NCBI RefSeq assembly: GCF_001006805.1
Contig: NZ_LN811352.1
Span: 169,434-233,433, forward strand
Direction of reading: 5' to 3'
DNA from: Microvirga massiliensis
GTDB taxonomy: Bacteria; Pseudomonadota; Alphaproteobacteria; Rhizobiales; Beijerinckiaceae
Length of the DNA: 64,000 nucleotides
Numbering within the stretch: the stretch's first letter is position 1; the number at the start of each line of letters is the position of its first letter. This document shows, in pieces, positions 1 through 9,933 of the stretch. A model generated the notes under the pieces. It was not told where the DNA came from. It did no database searches and was given only the letters and a program-made list of their open reading frames with translations. A program made the translations under genes and the position numbers.

Positions 1-255
1 ACCGATGACCTCGATGCGCGGAGCCCGGTATGTCAGGGGCCCGAATGCGACCGTGACGTCGTTGAGGATGACGGGAGAGGAACTCTGCGCGAAGGCGGCC
101 GGGAGCAACACACCCCGGATGCTCTGCACCTCGAACGAGAGGCCGCCGTACTGGAGGCGGATTTCTCCCGAGGTCCAAGGGACCTCACGTGTAATGGCAA
201 CACCAAAGCAAGCTGCGCTCACCAGGAGCGCGGCCCTAAGCCTATTTCCACGCAT
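1..255 (-). CDS. partial exported protein, uncharacterised
   Basis: Reading the minus strand from an ATG at 255 gives 85 codons without a stop up to the window edge, so the 3' end is missing. The N-terminus MRGNRLRAALLVSAACFGVA looks like a signal peptide: basic residues, then a hydrophobic stretch. The rest is rich in Val, Ile, Leu and Gly, suggesting beta structure, with a run ending VTVAFGPLTYRAPRIEVIG at the edge. It follows erpA on the same strand after an 81-base gap. I do not recognise the family and assign no function. Confidence 0.6.
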   Translation of the reverse strand, partial: MRGNRLRAALLVSAACFGVAITREVPWTSGEIRLQYGGLSFEVQSIRGVLLPAAFAQSSSPVILNDVTVAFGPLTYRAPRIEVIG

Positions 256-336
256 GATGATCTCTCCCCCGCGCGACGATAGGGGGAAGCCGAGCGCATT
301 GCACGTCGAGCCAAGCGGAGAGCCGGGTTTTCCCCG

Positions 337-663
337 TCAGATCGAAAAAGAGGTGCCGCAGCCGCACGAAGCAGTGGCGTGTGGATTCTCGATCTTGAAG
401 GATTGCCCGATAAGGTCGTCGACGAAGTCGATGACCGACCCCCCCATATATTCAAGGGAGACCGGGTCGACGAGCACCGCAGCGCCATCCCGCTCGATGA
501 GAACGTCCTCGTCCTGGCGACTCCGGTCGATTTCGAAGGAATACTGGAACCCCGAGCATCCACCCCCGTTCACCGAGATCCGAAGCATGGAACCCGGCGG
601 CTCGGTCGTCATGATGTCCTTGATTCGGCGCGCCGCCCGTTCTGTGAGGCTGATCCCGTCCAT
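337..663 (-). CDS. erpA: iron-sulfur cluster insertion protein ErpA/HesB-type
   Basis: A-type carrier of 108 aa that receives a Fe-S cluster and hands it to apo-enzymes. The three ligand cysteines are present: Cys36 in GGGCSGF and Cys100/Cys102 in the C-terminal CGCGTSF. Length matches the family (about 105-115 aa). It stands alone on the minus strand and is divergent from dgt, with 51 bases between the starts, so the two promoters must lie in or near that gap. Assignment to ErpA rather than IscA rests on the overall fit and the usual alphaproteobacterial placement next to dgt. Confidence 0.93.
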   Translation of the reverse strand: MDGISLTERAARRIKDIMTTEPPGSMLRISVNGGGCSGFQYSFEIDRSRQDEDVLIERDGAAVLVDPVSLEYMGGSVIDFVDDLIGQSFKIENPHATASCGCGTSFSI

Positions 664-714
664 CGATATCCCGGCTTGATCCAGTATCGCATTGCAAGGT
701 AAGGGCCGATTCAG

Positions 715-1944
715 GTGGCTTCAACCCGGGGAATTGCCGTGAGGCCCTTTGGCGAGCGATGGCGGGCGCCTTACGGGTGCGACCCTGCGCGGACTCGGGG
801 CCGGCTCTATCCGGAGCCGATGTCGCCCACCCGGAGCGACTTCCAGCGTGACCGGGACCGCATCATTCACTCGTCGGCCTTCAGGCGCCTTAAGCACAAG
901 ACACAGGTCTTCGTCGATCACGAGGGGGACCACTACCGGACGAGGCTCACCCACACGATCGAGGTAAGCCAGATCGCCCGGGCTCTGGCGCGGTCTCTTG
1001 GACTCGACGAGGACCTCGCCGAGGCTCTCGCGCTGTCCCATGACCTTGGACACACCCCATTCGGTCATACCGGAGAGGATGCGCTCAACGAATGCATGCG
1101 GGCCTTCGGAGGTTTCGACCATAACGCACAGGCTCTGACGGTCGTGACCCGATTGGAGCACCGTTATGCCAACTTCGACGGTCTCAACCTGACCTGGGAG
1201 ACGCTGGAGGGCCTTGTCAAACACAATGGCCCCCTCCTGGAGGCGGATGGACGGCCGGTCGGCAAATACGCCGAACGCGGCCTTCCTCTGGCAATTCTGG
1301 AATATAACGCCTTGCAGGACCTCGACTTGGCCTCGCAGGCTGGCGCAGAAGCGCAGGCCGCGGCTATCGCCGACGATATCGCCTACAATGCCCATGACAT
1401 TGATGACGGCCTCAGGGCGGGCCTGTTCGACATCGAAGAGCTGAGGCAAGCCGCTTTCCTGGACGACCTCCTTCGTGAGATCGATGCACTCCACCCCAAC
1501 CTCGACTTGTCACGCCGCATCCACGAAGTGACACGACGGGTGATCACCCGCTTCGTGGAGGACGTGCTGGCCGAGAGTGCTAGGCGGATCTCGGCCCTCG
1601 ATCCGTCGGATGCGGAGGATATCCGACGTGCGCAGGACGTGGTGATCGCTTTCTCGCCGGATCTCCGGGGGGCCGATGCCGCGATCAAGCAGTTCCTCTA
1701 CCCCCATATGTACCGGCACCCCAAGGTCATGGAGGTGCGGCAGCATGCCGATCGGATCGTGCGGGATCTCTTCCACCGCTTCTGCGACGATCCCGCTGCG
1801 CTCCCCCAGGAGTGGCGAAACGAGCTCCCGGAAGATCCGGCACGGAGGGCTCGGAGGGTCTCGGATTACATCGCGGGGATGACGGATCCCTTCGCCGTAA
1901 TGGAGCACCGTCGGCTGTTTGACGACACCCCGGATCTGCGTTAG
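715..1944 (+). CDS. dgt: deoxyguanosinetriphosphate triphosphohydrolase-like protein
   Basis: HD-superfamily dNTPase, which hydrolyses dNTPs to deoxynucleoside and triphosphate. It is 409 aa, usual for the shorter Dgt-like group. The HD signature is visible: His80 in RLTHTIEV, then His109-Asp110 in [16 protein letters not shown]. The chosen start is a GTG at 715; an ATG at 820 would delete conserved N-terminal residues. It opens the long plus-strand housekeeping run, and argS follows 25 bases after its stop. Confidence 0.92.
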   Translation: MASTRGIAVRPFGERWRAPYGCDPARTRGRLYPEPMSPTRSDFQRDRDRIIHSSAFRRLKHKTQVFVDHEGDHYRTRLTHTIEVSQIARALARSLGLDEDLAEALALSHDLGHTPFGHTGEDALNECMRAFGGFDHNAQALTVVTRLEHRYANFDGLNLTWETLEGLVKHNGPLLEADGRPVGKYAERGLPLAILEYNALQDLDLASQAGAEAQAAAIADDIAYNAHDIDDGLRAGLFDIEELRQAAFLDDLLREIDALHPNLDLSRRIHEVTRRVITRFVEDVLAESARRISALDPSDAEDIRRAQDVVIAFSPDLRGADAAIKQFLYPHMYRHPKVMEVRQHADRIVRDLFHRFCDDPAALPQEWRNELPEDPARRARRVSDYIAGMTDPFAVMEHRRLFDDTPDLR

Positions 1945-1969
1945 GCGCCCAAGTTTCGGGGCGTACCAG

Positions 1970-3730
1970 ATGAATATTTTTGCGTTGTTCGAGGACCGGG
2001 TGACCGCAAGCCTGGAGCGGCTTGCGGAGCGAGGGGCCATTCCCGCCGGCCTTGATATGCGCCGCGTTATCGTCGAGCCACCGCGCGACCCGACCCACGG
2101 AGACCTTGCTACCAATGCCGCTATGGTCCTCGCGAAGGACGCAGGGACGAACCCGCGAGCGCTCGCCGAACTGATCGCCGCCGAGCTGCGGGAGGATCCC
2201 AGCGTTGTATCCGCGGAGGTGGCGGGCCCCGGCTTCATCAATATCAGGCTTGCTCCCACCATCCTGCACGATGTGCTCCGCCGGGCCGCTCAGGATGGAG
2301 AATTCTTCGGGCGGAGCGGGCAGGGCGCCGGGCGCAGAGTCAACGTGGAATACGTCTCTGCCAATCCGACCGGCCCCATGCATGTCGGGCACGGACGGGG
2401 GGCGGTATTCGGCGATGCTCTGGCGAATCTCCTCGGATTCGCCGGCTACGACGTTACCCGCGAGTACTACATCAACGATGCAGGAGCGCAGGTCGACATC
2501 CTCGCACGGTCCGCCTTCCTGCGCTACCGCGAGGCGCTCGGCGACACGGTGGGCCCGATCCCGGAGGGTCTTTATCCCGGCGACTATCTCGTTCCCGTTG
2601 GGCAGGCCCTCGCGGAGAAGTACGGCACAGCTCTTCGTGACAGGCCAGAGGAGGAATGGCTCCCGGAGGTCCGGTCGTTCGCGATCGCGGCGATGATGCA
2701 AATGATTCGGAACGACCTCGCCGCGCTGAATATCCGCCACGACGTGTTCTTCTCGGAGCGCTCCCTCACGACAGGGGCACAGGACGAGATCAAGCTGACC
2801 ATTGAGGATCTCCGGTCCCGCGACCTGGTCTATGAAGGAAGGTTGGCTCCTCCGAAAGGACAGCCCGTCGAGGATTGGGAAGATCGCGAGCAGACGCTGT
2901 TCCGGGCCACGGCCTTCGGCGACGACGTAGACCGTCCGCTTCTCAAGTCCGACGGCTCCTACACCTATTTCGCTGCCGATATCGCCTATCACCGGTCCAA
3001 GTTCGAGCGGGGTTTCCCGCTCATGATCGACGTCTGGGGAGCCGACCACGGCGGTTACGTCAAGCGAATGCAGGCTGCAGTCCGTGCAGTCACGGCCGGG
3101 GAGGGCGAGCTCGACGTGAAGCTTTGCCAGCTGGTGAAGCTTCTGCGTGGCGGGCAGCCCGTGAAGATGTCGAAGCGAGCAGGAGAGTTCGTCACACTGC
3201 GCGATGTCGTCGACGAGGTCGGACGCGATGCCGTCCGGTTTATGATGATCTTTCGCAAGAATGACGCTCCCCTGGATTTCGACCTCGCCAAGGTCGTGGA
3301 GCAGTCCAAGGACAATCCGGTCTTCTATGTCCAGTATGCCCACGCCCGCTGCGCATCCGTGCTTCGCCAGGCGGACGAGGTCATGCCGGGCGCGAACAAA
3401 CCCAGGGAACAGCTTGGGGAAATTGATCTTTCCGCTCTGGTTGACGATGCTGAAATCGATGTGGCCCGGAAGATCGCGCAGTACCCCCGCGTGATTCAGG
3501 CTTCCGCCGAAGCTCATGAGCCGCACCGGGTCGCGTTCTTCCTCTACGATCTTGCCAGCTCGTTCCATTCACTCTGGACCAAGGGCAAAGACTTGCCTCA
3601 ATTACGGTTTGTTAATCAGACTGATCAAGATTCAACACAGGCGAGGCTCGTTCTCGTGAGAGCCCTCAAGGGGGTTCTGTCTTCGGGCCTTTCAGTGTTG
3701 GGCGTCACGGCACCGGACGAGATGCGATAG
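1970..3730 (+). CDS. argS: arginyl-tRNA synthetase
   Basis: Class I aminoacyl-tRNA synthetase that charges tRNA-Arg. It is 586 aa. The HIGH-type motif is HVGH at residues 138-141 within [14 protein letters not shown], and the KMSKS loop reads KMSKR from about residue 399. The N-terminal Add-1 domain and C-terminal DALR anticodon-binding domain fit the length. The start at ATG 1970 ([11 protein letters not shown]) is preferred over an upstream in-frame codon that would overlap dgt. The dgt-argS-SPOR-nagZ order is common in Rhizobiales. Confidence 0.97.
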   Translation: MNIFALFEDRVTASLERLAERGAIPAGLDMRRVIVEPPRDPTHGDLATNAAMVLAKDAGTNPRALAELIAAELREDPSVVSAEVAGPGFINIRLAPTILHDVLRRAAQDGEFFGRSGQGAGRRVNVEYVSANPTGPMHVGHGRGAVFGDALANLLGFAGYDVTREYYINDAGAQVDILARSAFLRYREALGDTVGPIPEGLYPGDYLVPVGQALAEKYGTALRDRPEEEWLPEVRSFAIAAMMQMIRNDLAALNIRHDVFFSERSLTTGAQDEIKLTIEDLRSRDLVYEGRLAPPKGQPVEDWEDREQTLFRATAFGDDVDRPLLKSDGSYTYFAADIAYHRSKFERGFPLMIDVWGADHGGYVKRMQAAVRAVTAGEGELDVKLCQLVKLLRGGQPVKMSKRAGEFVTLRDVVDEVGRDAVRFMMIFRKNDAPLDFDLAKVVEQSKDNPVFYVQYAHARCASVLRQADEVMPGANKPREQLGEIDLSALVDDAEIDVARKIAQYPRVIQASAEAHEPHRVAFFLYDLASSFHSLWTKGKDLPQLRFVNQTDQDSTQARLVLVRALKGVLSSGLSVLGVTAPDEMR

Positions 3731-3819
3731 GCGCAATCGGCGGGTATTTGCGCGCCTTTGCCAGGTCTCGTGATGTCGCGAGAAGCGGTCCCGACGGGCC
3801 GCCACGGGAGTCAAGCGTA

Positions 3820-5199
3820 ATGAGCGAATCTGTAAAACCCCGTTTCGCCGTCGATCTCGATGATATCGAGCGTCAGCTTGCGAGTGCCCAATCGACACCT
3901 CCAACGGCATCACCGTCGCGCAACGATCCCTTGGCCGAGCTCGCGCGAATCGTCGGCCAGGACGACCCTTTCCAGGACATTCTCTCGCGAGGGCGGCCTG
4001 CGGCACGAAGCCATACGCAAGCCGATCTGGACGATATCTTCGCGAGCCGCGCTCCTGAGCAGTATGCCCGCCCTGGCATGGGCGGAACGCAGCCCTACCC
4101 GGCTCCGATGCCTTCCGAGGATCAGCCCGACAACTTTTCCGCGTCGGATTACTCTGCCCCGGATTACGGAGCACCCTATTCCGCAGACCAGGCCTATGCC
4201 GAGCCTTATGGATACGACGCCGATGTCGATGAACCAGTCGGTCGGCAGCCAACCCGATCCAGGAAGGGCCTCGTAGCAGCCGGAGCCCTCCTCGGAGCGG
4301 TAGCTCTCGTCGGCGGCGGGTACTGGATGATCGGGCAGGGGACCGGAACGTTCTCGAGCGGAGGCGAGCCTCCTCTCGTGAAGGCATCGCAGGAACCCGT
4401 CAAAGTCGAGCCTCAGACGCCTGGCGGAGTCGAGATTCCTCACCAGAACAAGGAGATTTACGGGGCCGCGCAGGACGGGAAAACGCATGTCGTCAATCGC
4501 GAGGAACAGCCGGTCGACGTCCAGCAGGCAGTCCGTGATGCACAGGGCGCCAGCGCCGAATCGACGGGCGCAACCACGATCAGCGCCCCGGCTGGCAATG
4601 GCCTGAACCTCGGCGAGCCCAAGCGGGTTCGTACCATCACGATTCGTCCCGATGGCACGCCCGTGACGGACGAGCCGGCAGCACCACGCCGAGCGTCCTC
4701 GACGCAACCTCCTTCAATGGCGCTTCCCGCCGCGGCGCAGACCGCGCCGGCGACGGGGGGATCGGCTCAGGCGCGCCAGGCGCCCGCAGCACAGCCTGCT
4801 CCGCCTCCGGCGAGTGCAACGCCACGAGCGACCGCCTCCAGCAGTGCAGGTGGTGCTTCGACCCAGAATCCGGCACCTGCTCCGCAGCGCGTCGCGTCGG
4901 CTGACCCTGCGGCACTTGCGATGGCGTCACCTCCCGCCGCGAGCGCACCGGCCCCGAGCGGAGGCTTCGCGGTTCAGCTCGCCGTGCGCACCACGGAAGC
5001 CGAGGCGCGATCCGCATTCCCTGGGCTCCAACAGAAATACGCGGAGCTCGCGACGCTCTCGCCGATCATCCGCAAGGCGGAAGTCAACGGCAACACGATC
5101 TACCGGCTTCGGGTCGGCCCGATGTCTCGTGATGACGCGTCTTCTCTCTGCTCGCGGATTCAGGGTCAGGGCGGGCAGTGCTTCGTGGCCAAGAACTGA
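3820..5199 (+). CDS. SPOR domain cell-division protein
   Basis: A 459-aa bitopic membrane protein. A cytoplasmic acidic and Pro/Tyr-rich region (about 1-145) is followed by one transmembrane helix at about 150-172. A long Pro/Ala-rich periplasmic linker then leads to a C-terminal SPOR domain (about 380-459, starting GGFAVQLAVRT). SPOR domains bind denuded glycan strands at the septum. Two cysteines (SLCSRIQGQGGQC) near the C-terminus could form a disulfide. The ATG at 3820 (MSESVKPRF) is preferred. It lies between argS and nagZ, as in many Rhizobiales, which suggests a link to wall remodelling. Confidence 0.88.
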   Translation: MSESVKPRFAVDLDDIERQLASAQSTPPTASPSRNDPLAELARIVGQDDPFQDILSRGRPAARSHTQADLDDIFASRAPEQYARPGMGGTQPYPAPMPSEDQPDNFSASDYSAPDYGAPYSADQAYAEPYGYDADVDEPVGRQPTRSRKGLVAAGALLGAVALVGGGYWMIGQGTGTFSSGGEPPLVKASQEPVKVEPQTPGGVEIPHQNKEIYGAAQDGKTHVVNREEQPVDVQQAVRDAQGASAESTGATTISAPAGNGLNLGEPKRVRTITIRPDGTPVTDEPAAPRRASSTQPPSMALPAAAQTAPATGGSAQARQAPAAQPAPPPASATPRATASSSAGGASTQNPAPAPQRVASADPAALAMASPPAASAPAPSGGFAVQLAVRTTEAEARSAFPGLQQKYAELATLSPIIRKAEVNGNTIYRLRVGPMSRDDASSLCSRIQGQGGQCFVAKN

Positions 5200-5222
5200 G
5201 CATTCCTCGAAGTCAGGGTGCA

Positions 5223-5247
5223 GGGTGCCGCCGATGATGCGGCACCC
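5223..5247 (+). terminator. hairpin after the SPOR gene
   Basis: A perfect 9-bp stem, gggtgccgc/gcggcaccc with a 7-base loop, lies 24 bases after the SPOR stop. A second small hairpin (atcggc/gccgat, 5251-5266) follows. There is no T-run, so it may be a pause, an attenuator or an mRNA-stabilising element rather than a strong terminator. Confidence 0.45.
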
Positions 5248-5332
5248 CCGATCGGCCCAGGCCGATGCGGAATCGTGGGACACCGGTTCTCCTGTCCTTG
5301 ACCCACTGAATCCCCAGACTTAAGGCGCGCAT

Positions 5333-6349
5333 ATGAGTGCTCGCGCCTTTATAGCCGGTTGTGCCGGCCTGGATCTTGGCCCCAACGAGTGGGCGTTCTT
5401 CCGGGAAGTCGACCCGTGGGGCTTCATCCTCTTCAAGCGGAACATCGAAACGCCCGCTCAGGTAAGAGCCCTTTGCGCCAGTTTGCGCGAGACAGTAGGG
5501 CGCGATGCGCCGATCCTGATCGATCAGGAAGGCGGGCGCGTCCAGCGCATGGGCCCGCCTCACTGGCCCCGCTACCCGGCGGGATCAGCCTACGGAGGCA
5601 TTCACCACGACAATCACCTTCTGCGTCGCGAACTGACCCGGATCGGCGCCAGGCTCATGGCCCATGACCTGCTCGAGGTCGGGATCAACGTAGATTGCCT
5701 TCCGGTCCTCGACGTCCCGGTTCCGGGCGCACATGACGTGATCGGCGACCGGGCCTATGCGACGGATCCGGAAACGGTGGGGATCCTCGGCCGAGCGGCT
5801 GCAGAGGGGCTGCTTGCCGGCGGCGTATGTCCCGTCATCAAGCACATTCCGGGCCATGGCCGCGCAGGCGCAGATAGCCACCTTTCTCTCCCCGTCGTCG
5901 AGGCGTCGCGAGCCGAACTCGAGAATCACGATTTTCTACCCTTCAGGATGCTCGCCGATATGCCGCTCGCGATGACAGCGCATGTCGTCTACACAGCGCT
6001 GGACCCGGAGAGGCCTGCTACGACGTCTCCAAAGATCGTCACCGAAGTCATCCGGGAATCGATCGGCTATGATGGTCTCCTGATGAGCGACGATCTGTCC
6101 ATGCAGGCGCTCACCGGCACTTTGGGGGATCGCGCCAAGGCTTCACTGAAGGCTGGCTGTGATGTCGTCCTCCACTGCAACGGCCGGCTCGACGAGATGA
6201 CAGAAGTGGCAGAGGTTGCACCGCCGCTGGAGGGCTTGCCGCTCCGCCGGGCCGAGGACGCGCTCAGGCGAATCCGGCACGCCCCCGAGCCATTCGATGC
6301 CGCGGATGCTCGGGCTCGCCTCGACGCAGCGCTTGCGGCAGTGGCATAG
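5333..6349 (+). CDS. nagZ: beta-N-acetylhexosaminidase (family GH3)
   Basis: Cytoplasmic muropeptide-recycling enzyme of 338 aa that removes GlcNAc from 1,6-anhydroMurNAc peptides. The GH3 NagZ signature is clear: the KHIPGHGRAGADSH loop near residues 170-183 carries the catalytic His of the Asp-His dyad, and the nucleophile Asp lies in MSDDLSM near residue 253. There is no signal peptide, as expected for NagZ. It follows the SPOR protein and precedes scpA by 32 bases, so it probably shares a transcript with scpAB. Confidence 0.95.
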   Translation: MSARAFIAGCAGLDLGPNEWAFFREVDPWGFILFKRNIETPAQVRALCASLRETVGRDAPILIDQEGGRVQRMGPPHWPRYPAGSAYGGIHHDNHLLRRELTRIGARLMAHDLLEVGINVDCLPVLDVPVPGAHDVIGDRAYATDPETVGILGRAAAEGLLAGGVCPVIKHIPGHGRAGADSHLSLPVVEASRAELENHDFLPFRMLADMPLAMTAHVVYTALDPERPATTSPKIVTEVIRESIGYDGLLMSDDLSMQALTGTLGDRAKASLKAGCDVVLHCNGRLDEMTEVAEVAPPLEGLPLRRAEDALRRIRHAPEPFDAADARARLDAALAAVA

Positions 6350-6381
6350 GCAGAGCGTTTTTCCCGCAGGTGCGGTTGTTG

Positions 6382-7182
6382 ATGGCAGATCCACGAGCTT
6401 TCGAAGACGTTGCACCCACCGAGCGAGCCGAGAGCGAACCGGCGCTTCTGGTCGACGTCGACGGTTTCGAGGGGCCTCTCGACCTGCTTCTCGAGCTGGC
6501 TCGGCGCCAGAAGGTGGATTTGCATCGGATCTCGATCCTGGCACTTGCAGAACAGTATCTCGCGTTCATCGAGGAAGCCCGGCGGTTGCGGCTTGAACTC
6601 GCAGCCGACTATCTCGTGATGGCGGCATGGCTGGCCTATTTGAAGTCCCGGCTCCTTCTGCCCGAGCCTCCGAAGGGAGAGGAGCCGAGCGCCGACGACC
6701 TTGCTGCCGCGCTCACGGAGCGCTTGCAGCACCTTGAGGCCATTCGCGAGGCGGCCCTGCGCCTGGGTGAGCGGGAACGGTTGGGACGCGACGTGTTTGC
6801 GCGTGGTGCTCCGGAACCGATCGAATTGCGGCGACCCCCCCGCTGGGAAGGAAACCTCTACGACCTGCTTGCGGCCTATGCGCGACAGCGGCAGCGCCAG
6901 TTCAGCGCGAAAGTCGTGCTGCACCGGCGCGTCGTCTGGTCGCTCGTAGATGCCCGCCAGGCGCTCGAACGACTTGTCGGGCATCTGACAGATTGGGTTT
7001 CGCTGGATCAGTATCTCGTGCGGTATGTGGTGGAGCCGCAAATGCGCCCGACCGTGCTTGCATCTGCGCTTTCGGCAACCCTCGAGCTCGTTCGGGAGGG
7101 TCGCCTGACTCTGCGTCAGGACGAGCCGTTCGCTCCCCTTTGGGTGGGACCCGGAGAGGCCTCCGCACCGTCGGAGTCCTGA
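6382..7182 (+). CDS. scpA: segregation and condensation protein A
   Basis: Kleisin subunit of the SMC-ScpAB condensin, which organises and segregates the chromosome. It is 266 aa from ATG 6382; a GTG four codons upstream (6370) is possible. The conserved FEGPLDLLLELARRQKVDL block near the N-terminus is the hallmark of ScpA. The C-terminal winged-helix part ends shortly after LRQDEPFAPLWV. Its stop is one base from the scpB start, indicating translational coupling. Confidence 0.95.
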   Translation: MADPRAFEDVAPTERAESEPALLVDVDGFEGPLDLLLELARRQKVDLHRISILALAEQYLAFIEEARRLRLELAADYLVMAAWLAYLKSRLLLPEPPKGEEPSADDLAAALTERLQHLEAIREAALRLGERERLGRDVFARGAPEPIELRRPPRWEGNLYDLLAAYARQRQRQFSAKVVLHRRVVWSLVDARQALERLVGHLTDWVSLDQYLVRYVVEPQMRPTVLASALSATLELVREGRLTLRQDEPFAPLWVGPGEASAPSES

Positions 7183-7183
7183 G

Positions 7184-7912
7184 ATGGAGAATCGCGTGAA
7201 CTCCCCAGCTCTGAAGATCGTCACGGATTCCGGCGACGTGCCGGATCACCACGAGGCGATTCGGATTGCGGAAGCTCTGTTGTTCAGCTCGTCCGAACCG
7301 ATGAGCGCGGATGACCTCCGGAGCAGGCTTCCCGAGGGTGCCGATGTAGAGGCCGTCTTGCACGACCTGACGGCACTCTATTCGGGCCGGGGCGTCAATC
7401 TCGTGCGTGTTGCCGGTCGGTGGGCCTTCAGGACGGCCGGTGACCTCTCGTTCGTGCTCGCTCGCGATGTCGTCGAGCCGAGGCGTCTCTCCCGGGCGGC
7501 CATGGAAACGCTCGCGATCATCGCATATCACCAGCCGGTGACTCGGGCCGAGATCGAGGGAATTCGGGGCGTGGCAACCTCGAAGGGCACTTTGGATATG
7601 CTTCTCGAGACTGGCTGGATTCGCTTGCGTGGCCGCCGCAAGGCCCCTGGCCGGCCCGTCACGTACGGCACAACGCGCGAATTTCTCGAGCATTTCGGGC
7701 TCGATGCCATCGAGGATCTTCCAGGCCTGGACGAGCTCAAGGGAGCTGGTCTGCTGGAGGGCCGGATCCCTCCAGGCATGTCGGTTCCGGTTCCGTCGGA
7801 TTCCGAGGAACTGCGCGAGGATGAGGATCCACTCGAGAGTGACGACCCGTACGAACCCCTCGAGTTGGCTTCAGAGGATCCGGGCGAGCCGAGCGAGCCG
7901 CCCGCGGAGTAA
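7184..7912 (+). CDS. scpB: segregation and condensation protein B
   Basis: Winged-helix partner of ScpA in the SMC condensin. It is 242 aa. The typical EALLFSSSEPMS start of the first winged helix and the ETLAIIAYHQPVTRAEIE block of the second are both present. The C-terminal 50 or so residues form an acidic, low-complexity tail (Glu, Asp, Pro, Ser). The ATG lies one base after the scpA stop, and the next gene begins only 5 bases after the scpB stop. Confidence 0.95.
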   Translation: MENRVNSPALKIVTDSGDVPDHHEAIRIAEALLFSSSEPMSADDLRSRLPEGADVEAVLHDLTALYSGRGVNLVRVAGRWAFRTAGDLSFVLARDVVEPRRLSRAAMETLAIIAYHQPVTRAEIEGIRGVATSKGTLDMLLETGWIRLRGRRKAPGRPVTYGTTREFLEHFGLDAIEDLPGLDELKGAGLLEGRIPPGMSVPVPSDSEELREDEDPLESDDPYEPLELASEDPGEPSEPPAE

Positions 7913-7917
7913 CAGGT

Positions 7918-9033
7918 GTGGTATCCCGTACGCGTGACCGGTTTCGTCTGCCTCGCTGGGGACAGCGGGGGACGACCGGTGCTGCCATTCCGGCAGAGCT
8001 TACCTTCGAGGATGTGGTTCAGCGATTTGGCGATCTGAAAGCGCTCGACCACATCTCGCTTTCCATTCGCCCCGGCGAGCTGGTCTGTCTCCTCGGCCAT
8101 TCAGGATGTGGGAAGACCACTCTTCTGCGCGTCGCAGCAGGAATTGAATCTCCGACCTCCGGCCGGGTGCTGATGGACGGGCGGGAGGTCACGGGCCCGC
8201 ACGCCTTCATGGCGCCTGAAGAGCGCGGCATCGGACTGATGTTTCAGGACTATGCTCTCTTCCCGCATCTCACCGTTCTGGAGAATGTAGCGTTCGGCCT
8301 GCGGGCACTCCCGGCGGATCAGGTCGAGCACGCGGCGCGCAGGGCTTTGAGCCGCGTCGGCCTCGACCGAGCCGCTGCAGAATACCCTCACACTCTGTCT
8401 GGCGGCGAGCAGCAGCGCGTTGCGCTGGCACGCTCGATTGCGCCGCGCCCCGGGGTCCTGCTCATGGACGAGCCGTTCTCGAATCTGGACCGTCGCATGC
8501 GAGATGCGGTTCGGGATGAAACGGTCGCGATCCTGCGGGAGATCGGTGCAACGACCATCGTCGTGACCCACGATCCCGAGGAAGCGATGCGGATTGCAGA
8601 CCGGATCGTGCTGATGCGGTCCGGAATGATCGTCCAACATGGATCCGCAGAGGATCTCTATCTGCGTCCCGCCGATCTCTTCGCGGCACGGTTCTTCTGC
8701 GACTTCAACGAGGTGGAATCCGTTGTGGAGGGCGGCCGGGTATCGACTCCGATCGGCGTCTTCCCCGCTGCGCACCTGCCGGAGGGGACCGCGGCGGTCG
8801 TCTGCATCCGTCCACAGGGCATTCGCCTTCGCCCGCCCGGATTCTGCCTCCCGGCGCGAGTTGTCTCGCGGCGCTTCCTGGGTGAAGTGGACCTCGTCCA
8901 CTTGGCGGTGCAGGGCCTGGATCGGCCGATCCAGGCCAGGCTGCGGACCGCGACACCAGCGACACCCGGACATGACGTCGGAGTGGACGTGGACCCTCAC
9001 GAAGTCCTTGTTTTCGCCGCGCTACATCCTTAG
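7918..9033 (+). CDS. ABC transporter ATP-binding protein, Fe(3+)/polyamine-type (FbpC-like)
   Basis: A 371-aa nucleotide-binding subunit. Visible motifs are Walker [10 protein letters not shown] (about 60-68), the signature [13 protein letters not shown] (about 161-173), Walker [13 protein letters not shown] and the H-loop [10 protein letters not shown]. After the ATPase core, a C-terminal TOBE-like region (about 265-371) resembles FbpC/PotA importers. A GTG start at 7918 is used, and about 35 extra residues precede the usual domain start. No permease or binding-protein gene is adjacent. It sits between scpB and tatA, so its partners are unknown and its substrate cannot be inferred. Confidence 0.85.
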   Translation: MVSRTRDRFRLPRWGQRGTTGAAIPAELTFEDVVQRFGDLKALDHISLSIRPGELVCLLGHSGCGKTTLLRVAAGIESPTSGRVLMDGREVTGPHAFMAPEERGIGLMFQDYALFPHLTVLENVAFGLRALPADQVEHAARRALSRVGLDRAAAEYPHTLSGGEQQRVALARSIAPRPGVLLMDEPFSNLDRRMRDAVRDETVAILREIGATTIVVTHDPEEAMRIADRIVLMRSGMIVQHGSAEDLYLRPADLFAARFFCDFNEVESVVEGGRVSTPIGVFPAAHLPEGTAAVVCIRPQGIRLRPPGFCLPARVVSRRFLGEVDLVHLAVQGLDRPIQARLRTATPATPGHDVGVDVDPHEVLVFAALHP

Positions 9034-9088
9034 GTTGGCCGCGAGTTCGAATACCTGTACCGCGCCTGTTTGGCGCAGGAGGATCCCA

Positions 9089-9340
9089 ATGGGTGGCGCG
9101 AGTATCTGGCACTGGATCGTCGTTGGACTGATCGTCATGCTGCTTTTCGGCCGTGGCAAGATATCCGAAATGATGGGAGACGTTGCCAAGGGCATCAAGG
9201 CTTTCAAGAAGGGCATGAGCGAGGACGATACCCCGACCGCCAGCAGCCCCTCGTCGACCGAGCCGGTCAAGACCATCGAGCACCAGAATTCACAGCCTGC
9301 TGCCGCAACTCCGGTCGGAACGGATCGAAAGATCAGCTGA
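9089..9340 (+). CDS. tatA: Sec-independent translocase subunit TatA
   Basis: Pore-forming component of the twin-arginine translocase. It is 83 aa: one N-terminal transmembrane helix ([17 protein letters not shown]), then the amphipathic helix with the family [20 protein letters not shown] pattern and a polar tail. An AGGAGG ribosome site at 9077-9082 fixes the ATG at 9089. It is the first gene of tatABC. Confidence 0.95.
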   Translation: MGGASIWHWIVVGLIVMLLFGRGKISEMMGDVAKGIKAFKKGMSEDDTPTASSPSSTEPVKTIEHQNSQPAAATPVGTDRKIS

Positions 9341-9396
9341 ACTCGCCTCCCGGTACGGCGCTGGCCGTTGCCGGCTGAGAGGCTCGAGACCTCGTC

Positions 9397-9933
9397 ATGT
9401 TGGACCTGAGTTGGGGTGAGATCATGGTGGTCGGCGCCGTGGCGCTGATCGTCATTGGTCCAAAGGATCTTCCAAAGGCGCTACGTACCCTCGGCAAAAC
9501 GATCGGCCAAGTCCGGCGTATGGCGGGGGAGTTCCAGAGTCAGTTCGCCGAAGCTATGCGAGAGGCCGAGCTGGACGATGTGCGGAAGCAGATCCAAGGC
9601 ATGAACGAGTCCGTTGGATCGCTGAACCCCGTCGAAAGCATCCGGAGCGAACTCAAATCCGCAGTCGAGGGAACCGGGTCGGCCTCGGCGCCGTCGCTCC
9701 CCTCCGGCAACGCTTCCGTGCCCGCCTCCGAGGCGCGAGACGAAACGAGTCCGGCCGCGCCGGCCGAAACCTCCGTCGCGCTGCCTTCGGTCTCCGTTCC
9801 TCCCGTCGATGATCCGACGGAGGCCGTCGGCCGTGCCATCGATGAAGCGGCCGATCTACAGAAACAATCCAAGGCCCCCGGGACAGAGGCGGCCGAGAGA
9901 ACCACGAGAGACTTGAATGACGACCGCGGATGA
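9397..9933 (+). CDS. tatB: Sec-independent translocase subunit TatB
   Basis: TatB forms the substrate receptor with TatC. It is 178 aa, with a transmembrane helix at residues 6-22 (WGEIMVVGAVALIVIGP), the conserved PKDLPKALR turn, an amphipathic helix and a long Ser/Pro/Ala-rich tail. Its 3' end overlaps tatC by 17 bases in another frame, so the two are translated from one message. Confidence 0.95.
   Translation: MLDLSWGEIMVVGAVALIVIGPKDLPKALRTLGKTIGQVRRMAGEFQSQFAEAMREAELDDVRKQIQGMNESVGSLNPVESIRSELKSAVEGTGSASAPSLPSGNASVPASEARDETSPAAPAETSVALPSVSVPPVDDPTEAVGRAIDEAADLQKQSKAPGTEAAERTTRDLNDDRG

Noticed and set aside
1727..3568. A 613-codon minus-strand frame opposite argS
   Set aside because: Antisense of argS, whose HVGH and KMSK motifs are intact on the plus strand.
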